Source: Candidatus Sabulitectum sp.
GTDB lineage: Bacteria > Fermentibacterota > Fermentibacteria > Fermentibacterales > JCC-6
Assembly: GCA_023139045.1 (NCBI GenBank)
Contig: JAGLOJ010000033.1
Location: 1 to 44,571, forward strand
DNA length: 44,571 nucleotides
Direction of reading: 5' to 3'
Of the stretch, positions 1 to 8,599 are shown in pieces. The notes below the pieces were generated by a model. It saw only the letters and a list, made by a program, of their open reading frames with translations. It was not told the DNA's origin and did no database searches. The stretch's first letter is position 1; every line of letters begins with the position of its first letter. The translations under genes were made by a program, and so were the position numbers.

Positions 1-97
1 GAACCAGTAACGCCGCTGGGGCTCTGGAGAGTAACTCGACCCTAACTGACAGGGGCGTCCCGAGCGATAGCACGAAGAGCCAGCAGAATACGACAGC

Positions 98-481
98 TTG
101 ACAGAGTACAAGAGTCGGATTCTTCTCTTGAGCAATTGCTTTGTTCCTGAGTACGCAATAGTTGCAGTAGCTGAGGACAAGCTGATCGGCATCGCAGGTT
201 TTCACACCCCAAGCGGCTCCGTGAGAATAAGTAATGAATGGTATAGTTGTTCATTCCTGTATGCGTGGGAAAGGAGTTGGCGGCAGATTATTTGATGAGG
301 TAGCTGATTACGCAAAAGAACATGATTATGATCGTGTTCGACTGGATGTCATTGATATCAACTCAAAAGCAAAAATATATATGAGCATAATGGCTTTGAA
401 ACGGTAAAATCAGAGAATTTCACATGCTTGCGCTTGCTTCCGGGGTTTGGAGGCTCCACAACAATGAAGCTGCTTCTTTAA
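98..481 (+). pseudogene. Broken GNAT-family N-acetyltransferase
   Basis: Three consecutive reading frames together spell a GNAT acetyltransferase. Positions 98-~230 give the central strands (AIVAVAEDKLIGIAGF). Positions ~234-380 give the acetyl-CoA loop and following helix (MRGKGVGGRLFDEVADYAKE), a good match to the R/Q-x-x-G-x-G/A motif, then RVRLDVIDINSKAKIY. Positions 380-481 give the C-terminal strand (YEHNGFETVKSENF) ending in a stop at 479-481. The second break lies in an ATATATAT run at 375-382, which suggests a dinucleotide slip; the first is near 225-235. No convincing N-terminal third or start codon is visible upstream, where the window begins. The substrate cannot be predicted. Raw-read error at both sites is an alternative to true decay, but the missing N-terminus argues for a pseudogene. 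Confidence 0.7.
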
Positions 482-616
482 GCCGGAATCGAGTCGATCT
501 TTCCTGCATATCAATTGATCGCAGTACCACAGCAGATGCCTCTTTGATTCATGGAAACAAATTAAGAGGAATATTCTGATGGCGATCATTTACACCAGTT
601 TCTGTCTGACCGGATG

Positions 617-1975
617 CTAAAGCCACCCCTCTACTGTCTCCGGGGTTACTCTTACTACATCAAACAGAGTGGCAATAAGCTCGTAGTTGTTTCCGGCTCG
701 ATGGGGGTTGTAGAATTCCCAGACAATCTCGCCTTCACGTGTCACTTCAAAAGCACGACCCATCATAGACTCTGTAATCAGGGTGTTACCGTTGGGAAGT
801 CTCTGACATGAACCGGAGCCCACAGAGTAGAACGGATGTTCCTCGTTGCCTCTATAGAACCATACAACTTCTCCAGTTGCCGGATCAAACTCAAGAATTG
901 TTGATATTTCCCCAAGCCCCTGATTGTCAAATACAAGCATTCTTCCGTCTGCAAGAACTGTTGGCTGATGCTGCATTCGCCAGAGATCAGAATCAGCCCA
1001 GTACACTGTTTCTTCTTCAAGATCAACCGCACAAACCAAATCAATAGCCCTGTGAGAAAGAAGTACAGTTCCCGGGCGCAAAGGTCCATCATAATCTTCT
1101 GGAAGCATTTCCGGTCTAATGTACTCGATAGTATTACAGTGAAGCACATCTCCCGCATCAGGCATTCTGCGGAGAACCGGGGCGTAACTGGAATTTGCCA
1201 GCACATCTAAAGTGGAGATCCAGCGGATTCTGTTCCCCAAAGAGTCCAGAATGCAGATATAGTCTTCGACAATATATTTATCAGGAAAATATCTGTCATT
1301 TATGTGTATGTCTCTTCCAATTGTATACACATTACCGTTCTCATCTACATCCACATCGTGGTGTGCGCCGTTGTATTCGCTCGCCCAGAGCAGATTGGAG
1401 TCTTTGTCAACTTTGATGACTCCGCCGGCTTCCACCATTACGGTCAGATCACCGTTATCAGCAAGGTATGTTCTTCTCCATAAATCCAGGTTCAGTTCTT
1501 GATCCTGGGCATCCGGCCAGAGTCCATACAGGGAAACTTCGCTGTTAAACCAGCTGTGAACAATCTCTCCATTCATATCTATGAGAGAAACACCCGGACC
1601 GTGACCTGATATGATTACGTTGTAGCCAGGGCATGCCCTGGTTGTGTCAAGAACGGTAACTCCCATTTCCACTGGAGCTTCTTCGTAACCGGAGAGGTAG
1701 CCAAGTGACCGGAGAAGCTCAATTTGCTCCCTCTCACTATCAGTAAGGTCACTATCGTCAACTTCCACTCGATCAGGTGTTCTGGCAGGCCACCAGAGTC
1801 CGGGAGGTAAGGTGTTTTCCTCAACAGTTTCGGGCAGGTCGTCAAAGGAATGGAGAACACTCAGCATTTTAAGCCTGATCAGCCCCCGGAACTTAAATCC
1901 GAAAACAGCCATAATGATAAGCAGTATGAGTCCTGTAATAATGTACTTTTTCAATTTTCCACTTCCGTCACCCAT
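617..1975 (-). CDS. Arylsulfotransferase (ASST)-like membrane-anchored protein
   Basis: 452 residues. A hydrophobic segment at about 11-27 after a basic N-terminus predicts a signal anchor, so the body should sit outside the inner membrane. The rest reads as a beta-propeller of the ASST type: repeated strands such as GVSLIDMNGEIVHSW, VIKVDKDSNLLWA and TILEFDPATGEVVWFYRG, with the family-like histidines in YNGAHHDVDVDENGNVY (about 201-217) and MQHQPTVLADGRMLVFDNQG. The phrase LRSLGYLSGY near residue 90 recurs before such domains in related proteins. ASST enzymes move sulfate between phenolic compounds; whether this one does is not visible. The start is supported by AAGGAGAG about 8 bases upstream. 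It stands alone between two decayed genes. Confidence 0.75.
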   Translation of the reverse strand: MGDGSGKLKKYIITGLILLIIMAVFGFKFRGLIRLKMLSVLHSFDDLPETVEENTLPPGLWWPARTPDRVEVDDSDLTDSEREQIELLRSLGYLSGYEEAPVEMGVTVLDTTRACPGYNVIISGHGPGVSLIDMNGEIVHSWFNSEVSLYGLWPDAQDQELNLDLWRRTYLADNGDLTVMVEAGGVIKVDKDSNLLWASEYNGAHHDVDVDENGNVYTIGRDIHINDRYFPDKYIVEDYICILDSLGNRIRWISTLDVLANSSYAPVLRRMPDAGDVLHCNTIEYIRPEMLPEDYDGPLRPGTVLLSHRAIDLVCAVDLEEETVYWADSDLWRMQHQPTVLADGRMLVFDNQGLGEISTILEFDPATGEVVWFYRGNEEHPFYSVGSGSCQRLPNGNTLITESMMGRAFEVTREGEIVWEFYNPHRAGNNYELIATLFDVVRVTPETVEGWL

Positions 1976-2272
1976 GTCTGAACTCTCCTTCTGTAAGCTG
2001 TGCTGAAATACTGTATTTAATTTAAGGGTGTGAATATACTATGAGTATAACCTGCAATGGGCCTTGAGAGCAGAAAGCAGCAGAGCCTTTTTCTAAGCGC
2101 GTCCCTGCCTGAGCATGGTTCAGAAAGGCTCCAGGGTCGGGTTGGAATTCCTGGAAGTTTGAGGAGACAGTACCACTATTTAGCAGTAAACTGCAAGGAT
2201 TGCAGCCGACTGTGAGGCTTTTATACCGTAGTCAAAACCTTGTTGAGATCCTGCGCTGGCAGATACTGTTCC
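1976..2272. other. Gene-poor spacer with no recognised feature
   Basis: About 300 bases between the ASST-like gene start and the end of the RND pump remnant. I find no ORF with recognisable content, no tRNA and no convincing terminator. The promoter of the minus-strand ASST-like gene should lie in the first ~60 bases, which are AT-rich. The region sits beside two broken genes and may be eroded sequence. Confidence 0.4.
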
Positions 2273-2846
2273 TCAGTCATGCTCCTGGTGCTGAAGTTTC
2301 CGTTCAAGCCACCAGCTGTACACCACCGGCACGATGAGCATGCTCAGGAATTCAAGGATCATTCCTCCGAACACCGGAATGGCCATAGGTCTTGCAAGGG
2401 TGCTTCCTCTGCCTGATGCAAGAAGCACCGGGATAAGAGCAGTGATGGTGGTTACGGTGGTCATTACTGCAGATCTTATGCGCATTGATTCCGGCTTTCA
2501 CAACAAGAGATCTCACCTGGCTGACCGTTGCAGGTTTTTCCTTTTTTACCATTCTTGTGATATTTGATGCCATGAGAACACCATCATCCACACAGATTCC
2601 CAGAAGAGCAATGAAACCCACCACCACTGCCACTGTGATGTTTATCTGATCCGGAGCCGCTGCTCCCGTGAGGCCGGTTTTTTCCAGCAGACCGTGAAGA
2701 AGCGGCCAGAACCGGAGACCCAGAGCATATTCATCAGCCCAGAAGGCTTCCGAGAGAGCGTCCAGCCACATTACACCGGGTCCCGCGCCTGTGATGATGA
2801 GCAGAAGAAGAATCATTTTTTTCTTTTGCTTCGTTATTCTTACCAA
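2273..2846 (-). pseudogene. C-terminal remnant of an RND efflux pump (CusA/CzcA-type)
   Basis: Only the last ~190 residues of a transporter normally over 1000 residues long remain, in two frames. Frame one (2846 to about 2480) carries transmembrane stretches and AVVVGFIALLGICVDDGVLM, with the tail VVKAGI. Frame two (about 2485 to 2273) continues with MRIRSAVMTTVTTITALIPV, then RPMAIPVFGGMILEFLSMLI and a basic end. These are the last helices of heavy-metal-type RND pumps. The frame change lies near 2480-2490. Everything upstream of position 2846 (the N-terminal four fifths) is gone, and the intact MBL gene begins 70 bases away. Truncation plus frameshift makes a functional product unlikely. 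Confidence 0.85.
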
Positions 2847-2916
2847 TCCAGTAGTAATTTTCTAAAATATACACCGGGCGGGGTGTTATGTTCCCGATGA
2901 GAAAAGGAGGACATCC

Positions 2917-3660
2917 ATGAATGTTGACCGCATGGAAAAATGTTTGCTTAACTACAGATTTTCGGAGGAAGAGGGGTTCCTTTACGGATTCAATCTGTAT
3001 GCCATGCTGAACGGAAAAGATGTCATGCTTATTGATACGGCTTTCCGCAGCCAGGCAAAGCAGGTGAAGAAAGATCTGACATCAAAAGGTCTCAGACTCA
3101 CTCATGTTCTTGTAACGCATTTTCATCCCGACCATGTGGCGGGACTTATCGCTCTTGATCCGGAGATTACCGTGCTGGGCAGCCCGGAGTACAAGAAAAC
3201 ACTCACGAAAGACATACCGCAGAGAGTTACACCGGTATCCTTTTCAGAAGGTTTCCAGTTCGGTGAATTCACCCTTTCTTTTACCCCTGCACCAGGCCAT
3301 TCGGCGTGCAGTATACTCATCGATATCAACGGTAAATACCTCCATGCCGGTGATAACCTCATGAGTCGCTATGACGGTAATGCAATTCTGCCATGGGTTG
3401 AATACCATGAGCTTGCCAATCACATTTCCTCGCTGGAGATGCTAAAAAGAATGAAGCGGGTTCGAATAATTCTGTCACATGGACCGGAGCTCTCCGGGGA
3501 GGAAGAAATCATCCGTGCGATTGATGATCGACTGAGCTATCTGAAGGCTGTTTTGAACAGTGCCGGAAGGTGCTCCTGGGTGGAGGCAATCTCCGGTTGT
3601 TCGTGCAATTACACGGGCAGAGAATTCTTTGAACAGTTATTGGCGGAATCAGTTAACTGA
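2917..3660 (+). CDS. MBL-fold metallo-hydrolase
   Basis: 247 residues, a typical length for a stand-alone metallo-beta-lactamase-fold hydrolase. The metal-binding motif THFHPDH is at about 67-73 (H68, H70, D72, H73). It is followed by the third histidine in PAPGHS (H128), the bridging aspartate in HAGDN (D146) and a late histidine in LSHGPE. The enzyme should hold two metal ions, in the cytosol since no signal peptide is seen. The family covers glyoxalase II, lactonases and many unassigned esterases; the C-terminal helices do not identify the substrate. The start is fixed by AAAAGGAGGAC just upstream of the ATG. The 3' end overlaps the convergent gene by 12 bases, so no terminator separates them. 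Confidence 0.9.
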   Translation: MNVDRMEKCLLNYRFSEEEGFLYGFNLYAMLNGKDVMLIDTAFRSQAKQVKKDLTSKGLRLTHVLVTHFHPDHVAGLIALDPEITVLGSPEYKKTLTKDIPQRVTPVSFSEGFQFGEFTLSFTPAPGHSACSILIDINGKYLHAGDNLMSRYDGNAILPWVEYHELANHISSLEMLKRMKRVRIILSHGPELSGEEEIIRAIDDRLSYLKAVLNSAGRCSWVEAISGCSCNYTGREFFEQLLAESVN

Positions 3661-4098
3661 ATTCAACTCACCCAGGAAGTATTCTTTGTCGCCTGGATTC
3701 TTAATACTTTCAGAAGCCACCGTGGCCATCCTGATGAAGATGTCTCTTTTGCCGCTGTTTCCAAGAACATGGTGTGCTCTGGCTACGGCTTCACAGGCAA
3801 AGGCCATGTCAAAATCACCTATGCTGTTTTCTGTGCAGATATCATGGCAGTTCTTTGCATGAAAAAGAGCTGATTCTCCCAACCCGAGTACTGCATACAC
3901 TCTGGATATCTGCCACTCGCCGCGCTGAAATTGCAACGGTGTTCCAATTTCACCCCAGTGAAAACGGGAGGCATGGGCGGTGTGTATCATCTTCATGTTT
4001 TCGCTCTGTGTGCGATCCTTTTTGTCAAGAAGATCCCAGGTTGAGTTAAAGCAATCAACGGCAAACTGGTGATGCACCTTTTTCTTCTCTTCAGTCAT
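3649..4098 (-). CDS. Conserved hypothetical, helical repeat-like protein
   Basis: 149 residues, all-helical in appearance, with no signal peptide. The sequence (HHQFAVDCFNSTWDLLDKKD near the start, then ASRFHWGEIGTPLQFQRGEW and QISRVYAVLGLGESALFHAK) resembles a conserved bacterial family of unknown function that looks like a degenerate tetratricopeptide unit, with paired helices of about 34-40 residues. Conserved His and Trp residues (FHWGEIGTP) suggest more than a scaffold, but I cannot name a role. It is the last gene of the operon running down from 8153, starting inside the end of the cyclase gene (8-base overlap) and overlapping the convergent MBL gene by 12 bases. Confidence 0.75.
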   Translation of the reverse strand: MTEEKKKVHHQFAVDCFNSTWDLLDKKDRTQSENMKMIHTAHASRFHWGEIGTPLQFQRGEWQISRVYAVLGLGESALFHAKNCHDICTENSIGDFDMAFACEAVARAHHVLGNSGKRDIFIRMATVASESIKNPGDKEYFLGELNSVN

Positions 4099-4648
4099 TA
4101 TTGCTCCCCCGCTTGAATGAGAAAATATCTTCGGCTTTCTCGGCCAGTACCACTCGCACCGGTGACCCGTCTGCCCCTGTGAATTTCAGAGGAAACGCCA
4201 TCACAATGTACTCTCCCGGCGCTACAGCAGCAAGTACAAGATTCTCGATTATCGGAATACCGGCACCGAGTATTATTGCATGGGCATCCATCAACTCGCC
4301 GTGGTCGATCGAGTTGGAAGATGTTCCGATGAGTACCACACCACTCTCTACAAGTTCTTCAGCCTCATGAGAAGTAAGAGGTTTATCAAGCAGAACTGCT
4401 TTACCTGCGGGATCCCCCGATGTTTTCACCAGTGCGGAAACAATGAAAGGAAATATCTCATCAATGGTTTTCCCATCTTTGAATCGGTGCCTGGGTGCAT
4501 CCATGTGAGTGCCTGTGTGCAGGGACATAGTCACCTTCGATGATGAAAAATCACCGTTCTGTGTTGTTGTTCGTTCAAAGGGCGTGTCTCCCGGCCACAC
4601 AGATATTCCGTTGTAAAGAGGCATAGTCACATCAATCAACTTACGCAT
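4091..4648 (-). CDS. Cyclase-family hydrolase (kynurenine formamidase-like)
   Basis: 185 residues from the ATG at 4648. The metal-binding signature SLHTGTHMDAPRH is clear, preceded by the family's opening pattern DVTMPLYNGISVWPGDTPF. These enzymes use a divalent metal bound by the H-x-G-T-H-x-D motif to open amide or lactone bonds; members include N-formylkynurenine formamidase (KynB) and isatin hydrolase. No tryptophan-degradation genes are nearby, so the substrate is open. An in-frame ATG at 4663 would add MVGAS; I prefer 4648 because it gives an 8-base overlap with the upstream nth stop and begins directly with the conserved strand. Its end overlaps the next gene by 8 bases. Confidence 0.88.
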   Translation of the reverse strand: MRKLIDVTMPLYNGISVWPGDTPFERTTTQNGDFSSSKVTMSLHTGTHMDAPRHRFKDGKTIDEIFPFIVSALVKTSGDPAGKAVLLDKPLTSHEAEELVESGVVLIGTSSNSIDHGELMDAHAIILGAGIPIIENLVLAAVAPGEYIVMAFPLKFTGADGSPVRVVLAEKAEDIFSFKRGSNND

Positions 4649-5273
4649 ACTCGCACCAACCATTGAAAATGCACCCGGTGCACCTTGGGTTACGGGGAAG
4701 GCAGATCCTCTGTCCGAATCTCACAAACAGATGGTTGAGGGGAATCCACAGTTCTTCAGGAAAATACACCATCAGGGCTTTTTCCGTTTCTTCGGGAGAA
4801 GCTGTTCTAACGATACCCATCCTGTTGCTGATACGGTGTACATGAACATCAACACAAATTGCTGGAATTCCAAAAGCCATTGAGAGGACGTATGCAGCAG
4901 TCTTGCCCCCCACACCGGGCAATGCTTCCAGTGCCTTGCGTTCACGGGGAATCTTTCCATCGTATTCACGAAGAAGAATCTCCGCTGTCTTCTTCAGTTG
5001 AACAGCTTTTCTGTTAAAAAACCCGGCGGGATGCAGAAGGGCTGCCAGATCCTCCACGGATATTGCGGCCAACTCCACAGGAGAGGGAGCAGATGCAAGA
5101 ACCCGCCTGGTCACAACTTCAGTAACAGCATCACGGGTTCGAAGGCTGATAACAGTTCCGACCAGAATAAAGAAGGGATCAACCCCGGCAACAAGAGGGG
5201 AAGGAAGACCAGCCTCCCCGATGCTCTGAGACATGATCTCCAGCAGTTTTCGGGGAGTGATGTCTTCTCTCAT
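4641..5273 (-). CDS. nth: Endonuclease III (DNA glycosylase/AP lyase)
   Basis: 210 residues, the normal length. It removes oxidised pyrimidines and cleaves the abasic site. The helix-hairpin-helix LPGVGGKTAAYVL (about 118-130) carries the catalytic lysine K124, and the catalytic aspartate is D142 in VDVHVHRISNRMG. The C-terminal 4Fe-4S cluster ligands are C191, C198, C201 and C207, in the canonical C-x6-C-x2-C-x5-C spacing. The gene overlaps the rnd stop by ATGA and the cyclase start by 8 bases, so it is translationally coupled in a six-gene operon. Nothing is unusual except SLRTRD where many homologues have SAQTTD early in the protein. Confidence 0.95.
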   Translation of the reverse strand: MREDITPRKLLEIMSQSIGEAGLPSPLVAGVDPFFILVGTVISLRTRDAVTEVVTRRVLASAPSPVELAAISVEDLAALLHPAGFFNRKAVQLKKTAEILLREYDGKIPRERKALEALPGVGGKTAAYVLSMAFGIPAICVDVHVHRISNRMGIVRTASPEETEKALMVYFPEELWIPLNHLFVRFGQRICLPRNPRCTGCIFNGWCEYA

Positions 5274-6454
5274 TTTACTTTGATGAACTTCAGCGAGTTA
5301 CCCTTTTTCAGCGTCAAGGCCAGCTTGCCTGTGAGCAGGTCTACCAGCTCCGGTCCCAACGCCTCTTTGCGCCACCCTGTAAGATCTTCTCTGGTCATGA
5401 ATTGATCCAGATTTTTCGGGGGATTCTCAAGGATTGACTCAAAACTTTCTCTGGGCAGAAGAAGAGCTGGAGAAAGGTCAAAAGACTTGGATTTCATCTT
5501 AAGAAAAATGCGGAGTATGTCTTTCCTTGCAGCATATCCCCAATCATGCCTGGGCAGTATAAGCCTGGGCACATCCTTTGGCGGATCTTCCATACATCCA
5601 GCTGTTACAGCTACCACAGCCTCCCCGTACTTATCAACAAACCCGCCTGGAAGTCCTCGAAGGCTGCGTATAGTCTCAGCCTGCTTGGGCGCCAGCACAG
5701 CCAGACGACAAAGCAGATGATCTCTGCCCACATAGAATCTTGGACGATTCATCTCTATGGCTGTGTCCTCCCGCCAGTTAAGAAGTCTCCACAGCAAGGG
5801 GAAATTAGCTTTCTTTACCTTACCGGCAGATCTTGCCTTGCTGAAAAGACGTTCTCTGGAAATGGCATATGTTGAAGGGTCAAGAAGTGATTCAGATTCA
5901 CCCTGGAACCAGTGTGTTCTTCCCTTTTTCTTCAGGTCCGCAGCCAGAACATCGTACACCTTTACCAGATATCTTACGTCATCCAGTGCGTACTCAAGCT
6001 GACCTTCTGCCAGGGGCCGGGCAGACCAGTCACTCATGGAATACTTCTTCCTGGATTTCACCTTGCACACAGAATGAACCAGATTAACAAGGCTGATCTG
6101 TTCGCCATATCCAAGAAAGGCTGCAGCTACCTGGGAATCAAAAAGATTCTTAACACTGAACTCCGGAATATCATTAAAGAGAATTGCCAGATCATTCCGG
6201 GCGCTGTGGAGGACTTTCACAACATCTTCATCGGCAAAAAGCCCCGCAAGAGGTGTAAGATCTTCCAGCGCCAAGGGATCAACTGCCACTGGACCAATAC
6301 CTTCTGCCGCAAACTGTATCAGAAAAAGATCAGGCCAGTATCGTTTTTCGCAGTGAAATTCAGTGTCAAGAGCCACTACCGGCGTTTTGCGAAGGTCTTG
6401 AATCAGATTGTTGAATGTCTTCTGATCCTGGATCAGACTTGGGTATGTGTTCAC
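5270..6454 (-). CDS. rnd: Ribonuclease D
   Basis: 394 residues from the GTG at 6454. A DEDDy 3'-5' exonuclease domain fills about 1-200: D30 and E32 in VVALDTEFHC, D98 in HSARNDLAIL, and Y165/D169 in EYALDDVRYLV. One HRDC domain follows at about 215-300 (LLNWREDTAIEMNRPRFYV), and a C-terminal helical region may be the second HRDC domain of classical RNase D. It trims tRNA 3' ends and other structured RNAs. The open frame runs on to 6547, but translating that stretch would cover 93 bases of the upstream gene; the GTG gives a GTGA overlap with that gene's stop, matching the other couplings in this operon. It overlaps nth by ATGA. Confidence 0.92.
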   Translation of the reverse strand: MNTYPSLIQDQKTFNNLIQDLRKTPVVALDTEFHCEKRYWPDLFLIQFAAEGIGPVAVDPLALEDLTPLAGLFADEDVVKVLHSARNDLAILFNDIPEFSVKNLFDSQVAAAFLGYGEQISLVNLVHSVCKVKSRKKYSMSDWSARPLAEGQLEYALDDVRYLVKVYDVLAADLKKKGRTHWFQGESESLLDPSTYAISRERLFSKARSAGKVKKANFPLLWRLLNWREDTAIEMNRPRFYVGRDHLLCRLAVLAPKQAETIRSLRGLPGGFVDKYGEAVVAVTAGCMEDPPKDVPRLILPRHDWGYAARKDILRIFLKMKSKSFDLSPALLLPRESFESILENPPKNLDQFMTREDLTGWRKEALGPELVDLLTGKLALTLKKGNSLKFIKVK

Positions 6455-7200
6455 TGCACCACCACTGCTTCGGAAGATTCTTCGTGGAACGGGCAATAGA
6501 TTGCTCCATTCAGTAGTTCGTAATACTTGTAACCATTGTCGGGACATCGGTAGCCACCCCTTCTTCCATATTCTTCACCGCTAAGGGTAAACATTTCCTC
6601 AAGAGTTTCCGGAAACTGGTATCCCGCCTCAAGATATCCAGTAAGTTCAACCACCACAGAATCTCTTCTTAAAGAGCAGGCATCTGAACTGATTATTACT
6701 CCATCGCCGAGATGACCTTCAGGGCAGACCACAACATGGATCTCCCGATCATACTCGTAGGATCTTCCCGATACAGGGCAGCACCCGTCAGGATCGACCA
6801 TGGCATTCTCACGACAGAGCATGACCGCAGAACCAAGAATATTATCAAGAGCGGTATCGTGTGTTACCCGGATACCGTTTTCAGTGGAGAACCAGATCAC
6901 TCTGCTACCGGCATCTCCGACAGAACCAACCATTCGGAGCCCCACGACATCTGAACCATCATACCTGAAATCAGTGGAAGCAACTGTTCCCTCCAGTCTT
7001 CTGAGGAACTCCTGTGACAAACCTTCAGCGGTTTCCGGAGACATCATAGACATGGCTTCCTCTGCATGCCCTGCGCTCAGCGCCTGAGAATAGACTTCTG
7101 CACTGTGTGCAAGTTTCATCCCAAGGCTGTGAGGTCTTGCAATCAGCGCAAAAACAACTGCAAATACTGAAATAGAGAAAAAGAGGAAAATCCTTCTCAT
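6451..7200 (-). CDS. Secreted or membrane-anchored protein, Cys-rich
   Basis: 249 residues with an N-terminal hydrophobic segment (IFLFFSISVFAVVFALIA, about 4-21) that predicts a signal anchor or signal peptide without a lipobox. The remainder is mixed alpha/beta and carries repeated short motifs of the form C-P-x-x-G-x-x-Y: CCPVSGRSYEY, VVCPEGHLGD and RCPDNGYKYYE, then YCPFHEE. Such C-P-x-x-G motifs resemble the metal-binding or disulfide-bonded knuckles found in pilin-like and periplasmic proteins. I cannot name the family. It is coupled on both sides: ATGA overlap with the outer-membrane protein gene upstream and GTGA with rnd. Confidence 0.72.
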   Translation of the reverse strand: MRRIFLFFSISVFAVVFALIARPHSLGMKLAHSAEVYSQALSAGHAEEAMSMMSPETAEGLSQEFLRRLEGTVASTDFRYDGSDVVGLRMVGSVGDAGSRVIWFSTENGIRVTHDTALDNILGSAVMLCRENAMVDPDGCCPVSGRSYEYDREIHVVVCPEGHLGDGVIISSDACSLRRDSVVVELTGYLEAGYQFPETLEEMFTLSGEEYGRRGGYRCPDNGYKYYELLNGAIYCPFHEESSEAVVVQ

Positions 7201-8153
7201 TCGGCTCTTCTTCCAGAAGCTGAATCGCCTGACCCGGTATCGGTGGAAGATGTTCTGCCACCAGTTCCCACACTGAAAAGATCCCCCATATCAAAGCCAA
7301 TGCCGCTGACGAAAATTCCCCATTCCTTGCTGACATTCTGCCCGCCGAGACGGTAATAAACGTCTATGTCAAGCTCCAGCTGGTTGTTGTTCAGCTCGAT
7401 ACCTGTACGCAAGTCTACATAAGAAACCTCACTGCCGGAGATATCCCGGGAGTCGACTTCTGTTTCTCCACTGGTAGCCATCTCAAGCCCGGCGTGAAAG
7501 TTCAACTCGCGATTCACTGGAAGTATCAGTCTGGCTTCTCCGCGAAATTCGGTACCGGGAGAAGTCTCTGCAGAATCACCGGGAGCTCCCGGAATCTGAT
7601 CCCAGGCTGTAAAGTAGTGACGCAATCCGCCGGAAAGCTGCAATCGGGGACCGGAGAGTGTTCCGGAAATGGGAACCAGGAATGTTGCTGATACTTCAGC
7701 AGCAACATGTCTGTCGCTTTCAGTGTAGTCTCCAGTATCAAGAGTACCCTTCAGAGTAGGACGGAGGGCTCCTCTCAGGAGGAAATGAGGATCCCTGCTC
7801 ATCCAGCTGTCAAGGCATATCCACGGATCGGCAATTCCCACGCCAGTCGTATCTCCCGGACCGATGATTTGCAGAAAGCCGGGGATGATCAGGCCGATAG
7901 TGTGACTGGAAGTAAGGCCATACCTGCCGGCCCACTGAAATCTCAACACTCCAAATCCTTCGCGGTAATCGTACAGACTGTCGAAACCAAGTGTATCAGT
8001 CTCCCAGTACTGGCTGAATCCGAAATATCCGAAACCAAAATCGCTTGATGTCCCTGTTACTGGAAGAACATCGCTGAGATAACCATAGGAAAGGGGGTCC
8101 CATGCCAGGGCAAACGCCACCAGTAATACAAGCAAAAACAGGGTTGTTCTCAT
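7197..8153 (-). CDS. Predicted outer-membrane beta-barrel protein
   Basis: 318 residues from the ATG at 8153 (an in-frame TTG lies directly before it). A cleavable signal peptide is clear (TTLFLLVLLVAFALA). The mature part alternates hydrophobic and polar residues in strand-sized blocks (FGVLRFQWAGRYGLTSSHTIG, LRTGIELNNNQLELDIDVYY), as expected for a barrel in the outer membrane. The C-terminal ~30 residues are Ser/Thr/Asp/Gly-rich and probably disordered. The last strand does not end in an aromatic residue, so the tail may extend into the periplasm. It is the first gene of the operon that contains rnd and nth. Function unknown. Confidence 0.7.
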   Translation of the reverse strand: MRTTLFLLVLLVAFALAWDPLSYGYLSDVLPVTGTSSDFGFGYFGFSQYWETDTLGFDSLYDYREGFGVLRFQWAGRYGLTSSHTIGLIIPGFLQIIGPGDTTGVGIADPWICLDSWMSRDPHFLLRGALRPTLKGTLDTGDYTESDRHVAAEVSATFLVPISGTLSGPRLQLSGGLRHYFTAWDQIPGAPGDSAETSPGTEFRGEARLILPVNRELNFHAGLEMATSGETEVDSRDISGSEVSYVDLRTGIELNNNQLELDIDVYYRLGGQNVSKEWGIFVSGIGFDMGDLFSVGTGGRTSSTDTGSGDSASGRRAE

Positions 8154-8172
8154 CAATCATTTCCTCTCTGGT

Positions 8173-8466
8173 TCACCGGAGAATCCTGAAACTCTCCGGA
8201 CATACCGCAATGGGCCCTCTACTTGTAATTTCTAAACTTTCAACACAACAACAGGCAGGCCCTTTGCTGCAAAGCTGAATCATTTCCTCAACTGCATTGA
8301 TTTCACCGCAGAAAACCGCTTCAACTGAACCGTCAGACACGTTGGACACTCTGCCGCCAACGCCGAGATTCTGAGCATGCCTCAGGGTCCAGTACCTGAA
8401 GCCAACACCCTGAACTCTTCCAGTGACCCTTATGCACACGCTAATATAACCCTCTGCATTATTCAT
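8173..8466 (-). CDS. acyP: Acylphosphatase
   Basis: 97 residues from the ATG at 8466, the normal family length. The signature VTGRVQGVGFRYWTLRHA supplies the phosphate-binding loop and R24; GGRVSNVSDGSVEAVF supplies the catalytic asparagine N42. The enzyme hydrolyses carboxyl-phosphate bonds such as acetyl phosphate and 1,3-bisphosphoglycerate. The open frame extends 39 codons upstream to 8583, but that part is not acylphosphatase-like and overlaps the divergent OmpA gene's Shine-Dalgarno. There is no Shine-Dalgarno before 8466; instead a strong promoter ends 10 bases upstream, so the mRNA probably begins within a few bases of the ATG. Confidence 0.9.
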   Translation of the reverse strand: MNNAEGYISVCIRVTGRVQGVGFRYWTLRHAQNLGVGGRVSNVSDGSVEAVFCGEINAVEEMIQLCSKGPACCCVESLEITSRGPIAVCPESFRILR

Positions 8467-8476
8467 AATTACTGTT

Positions 8477-8505
8477 TTTATAGAACGGTTACTCCCACGG
8501 GTCAA
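8477..8505 (-). promoter_or_regulatory. Sigma70-type promoter for acyP, nearly leaderless
   Basis: On the minus strand, TTGACC (8505-8500), a 17-base spacer, and TATAAA (8482-8477). Ten bases separate the -10 box from the acyP ATG, so transcription starting 6-7 bases after the box would leave a leader of about 4 bases. No ribosome-binding site fits in it. Confidence 0.6.
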
Positions 8506-8599
8506 GCGGAAGAATTCTGTCGGTTGACTGCAATGCAGAATATTGGCATGCTTCATGAAATGACAAGTGTGCATTCTTTTCAAAAAAGGAGGGGTTCAA

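Noticed and set aside
5270-6547. RNase D starting at 6547
   Set aside because: The extra 31 residues are not RNase D-like and lie inside the upstream gene; the GTG at 6454 gives the GTGA coupling seen elsewhere in the operon.
8173-8583. Acylphosphatase with a 39-residue N-terminal extension
   Set aside because: The extension runs through its own promoter and into the divergent gene's Shine-Dalgarno, and has no acylphosphatase-like sequence.
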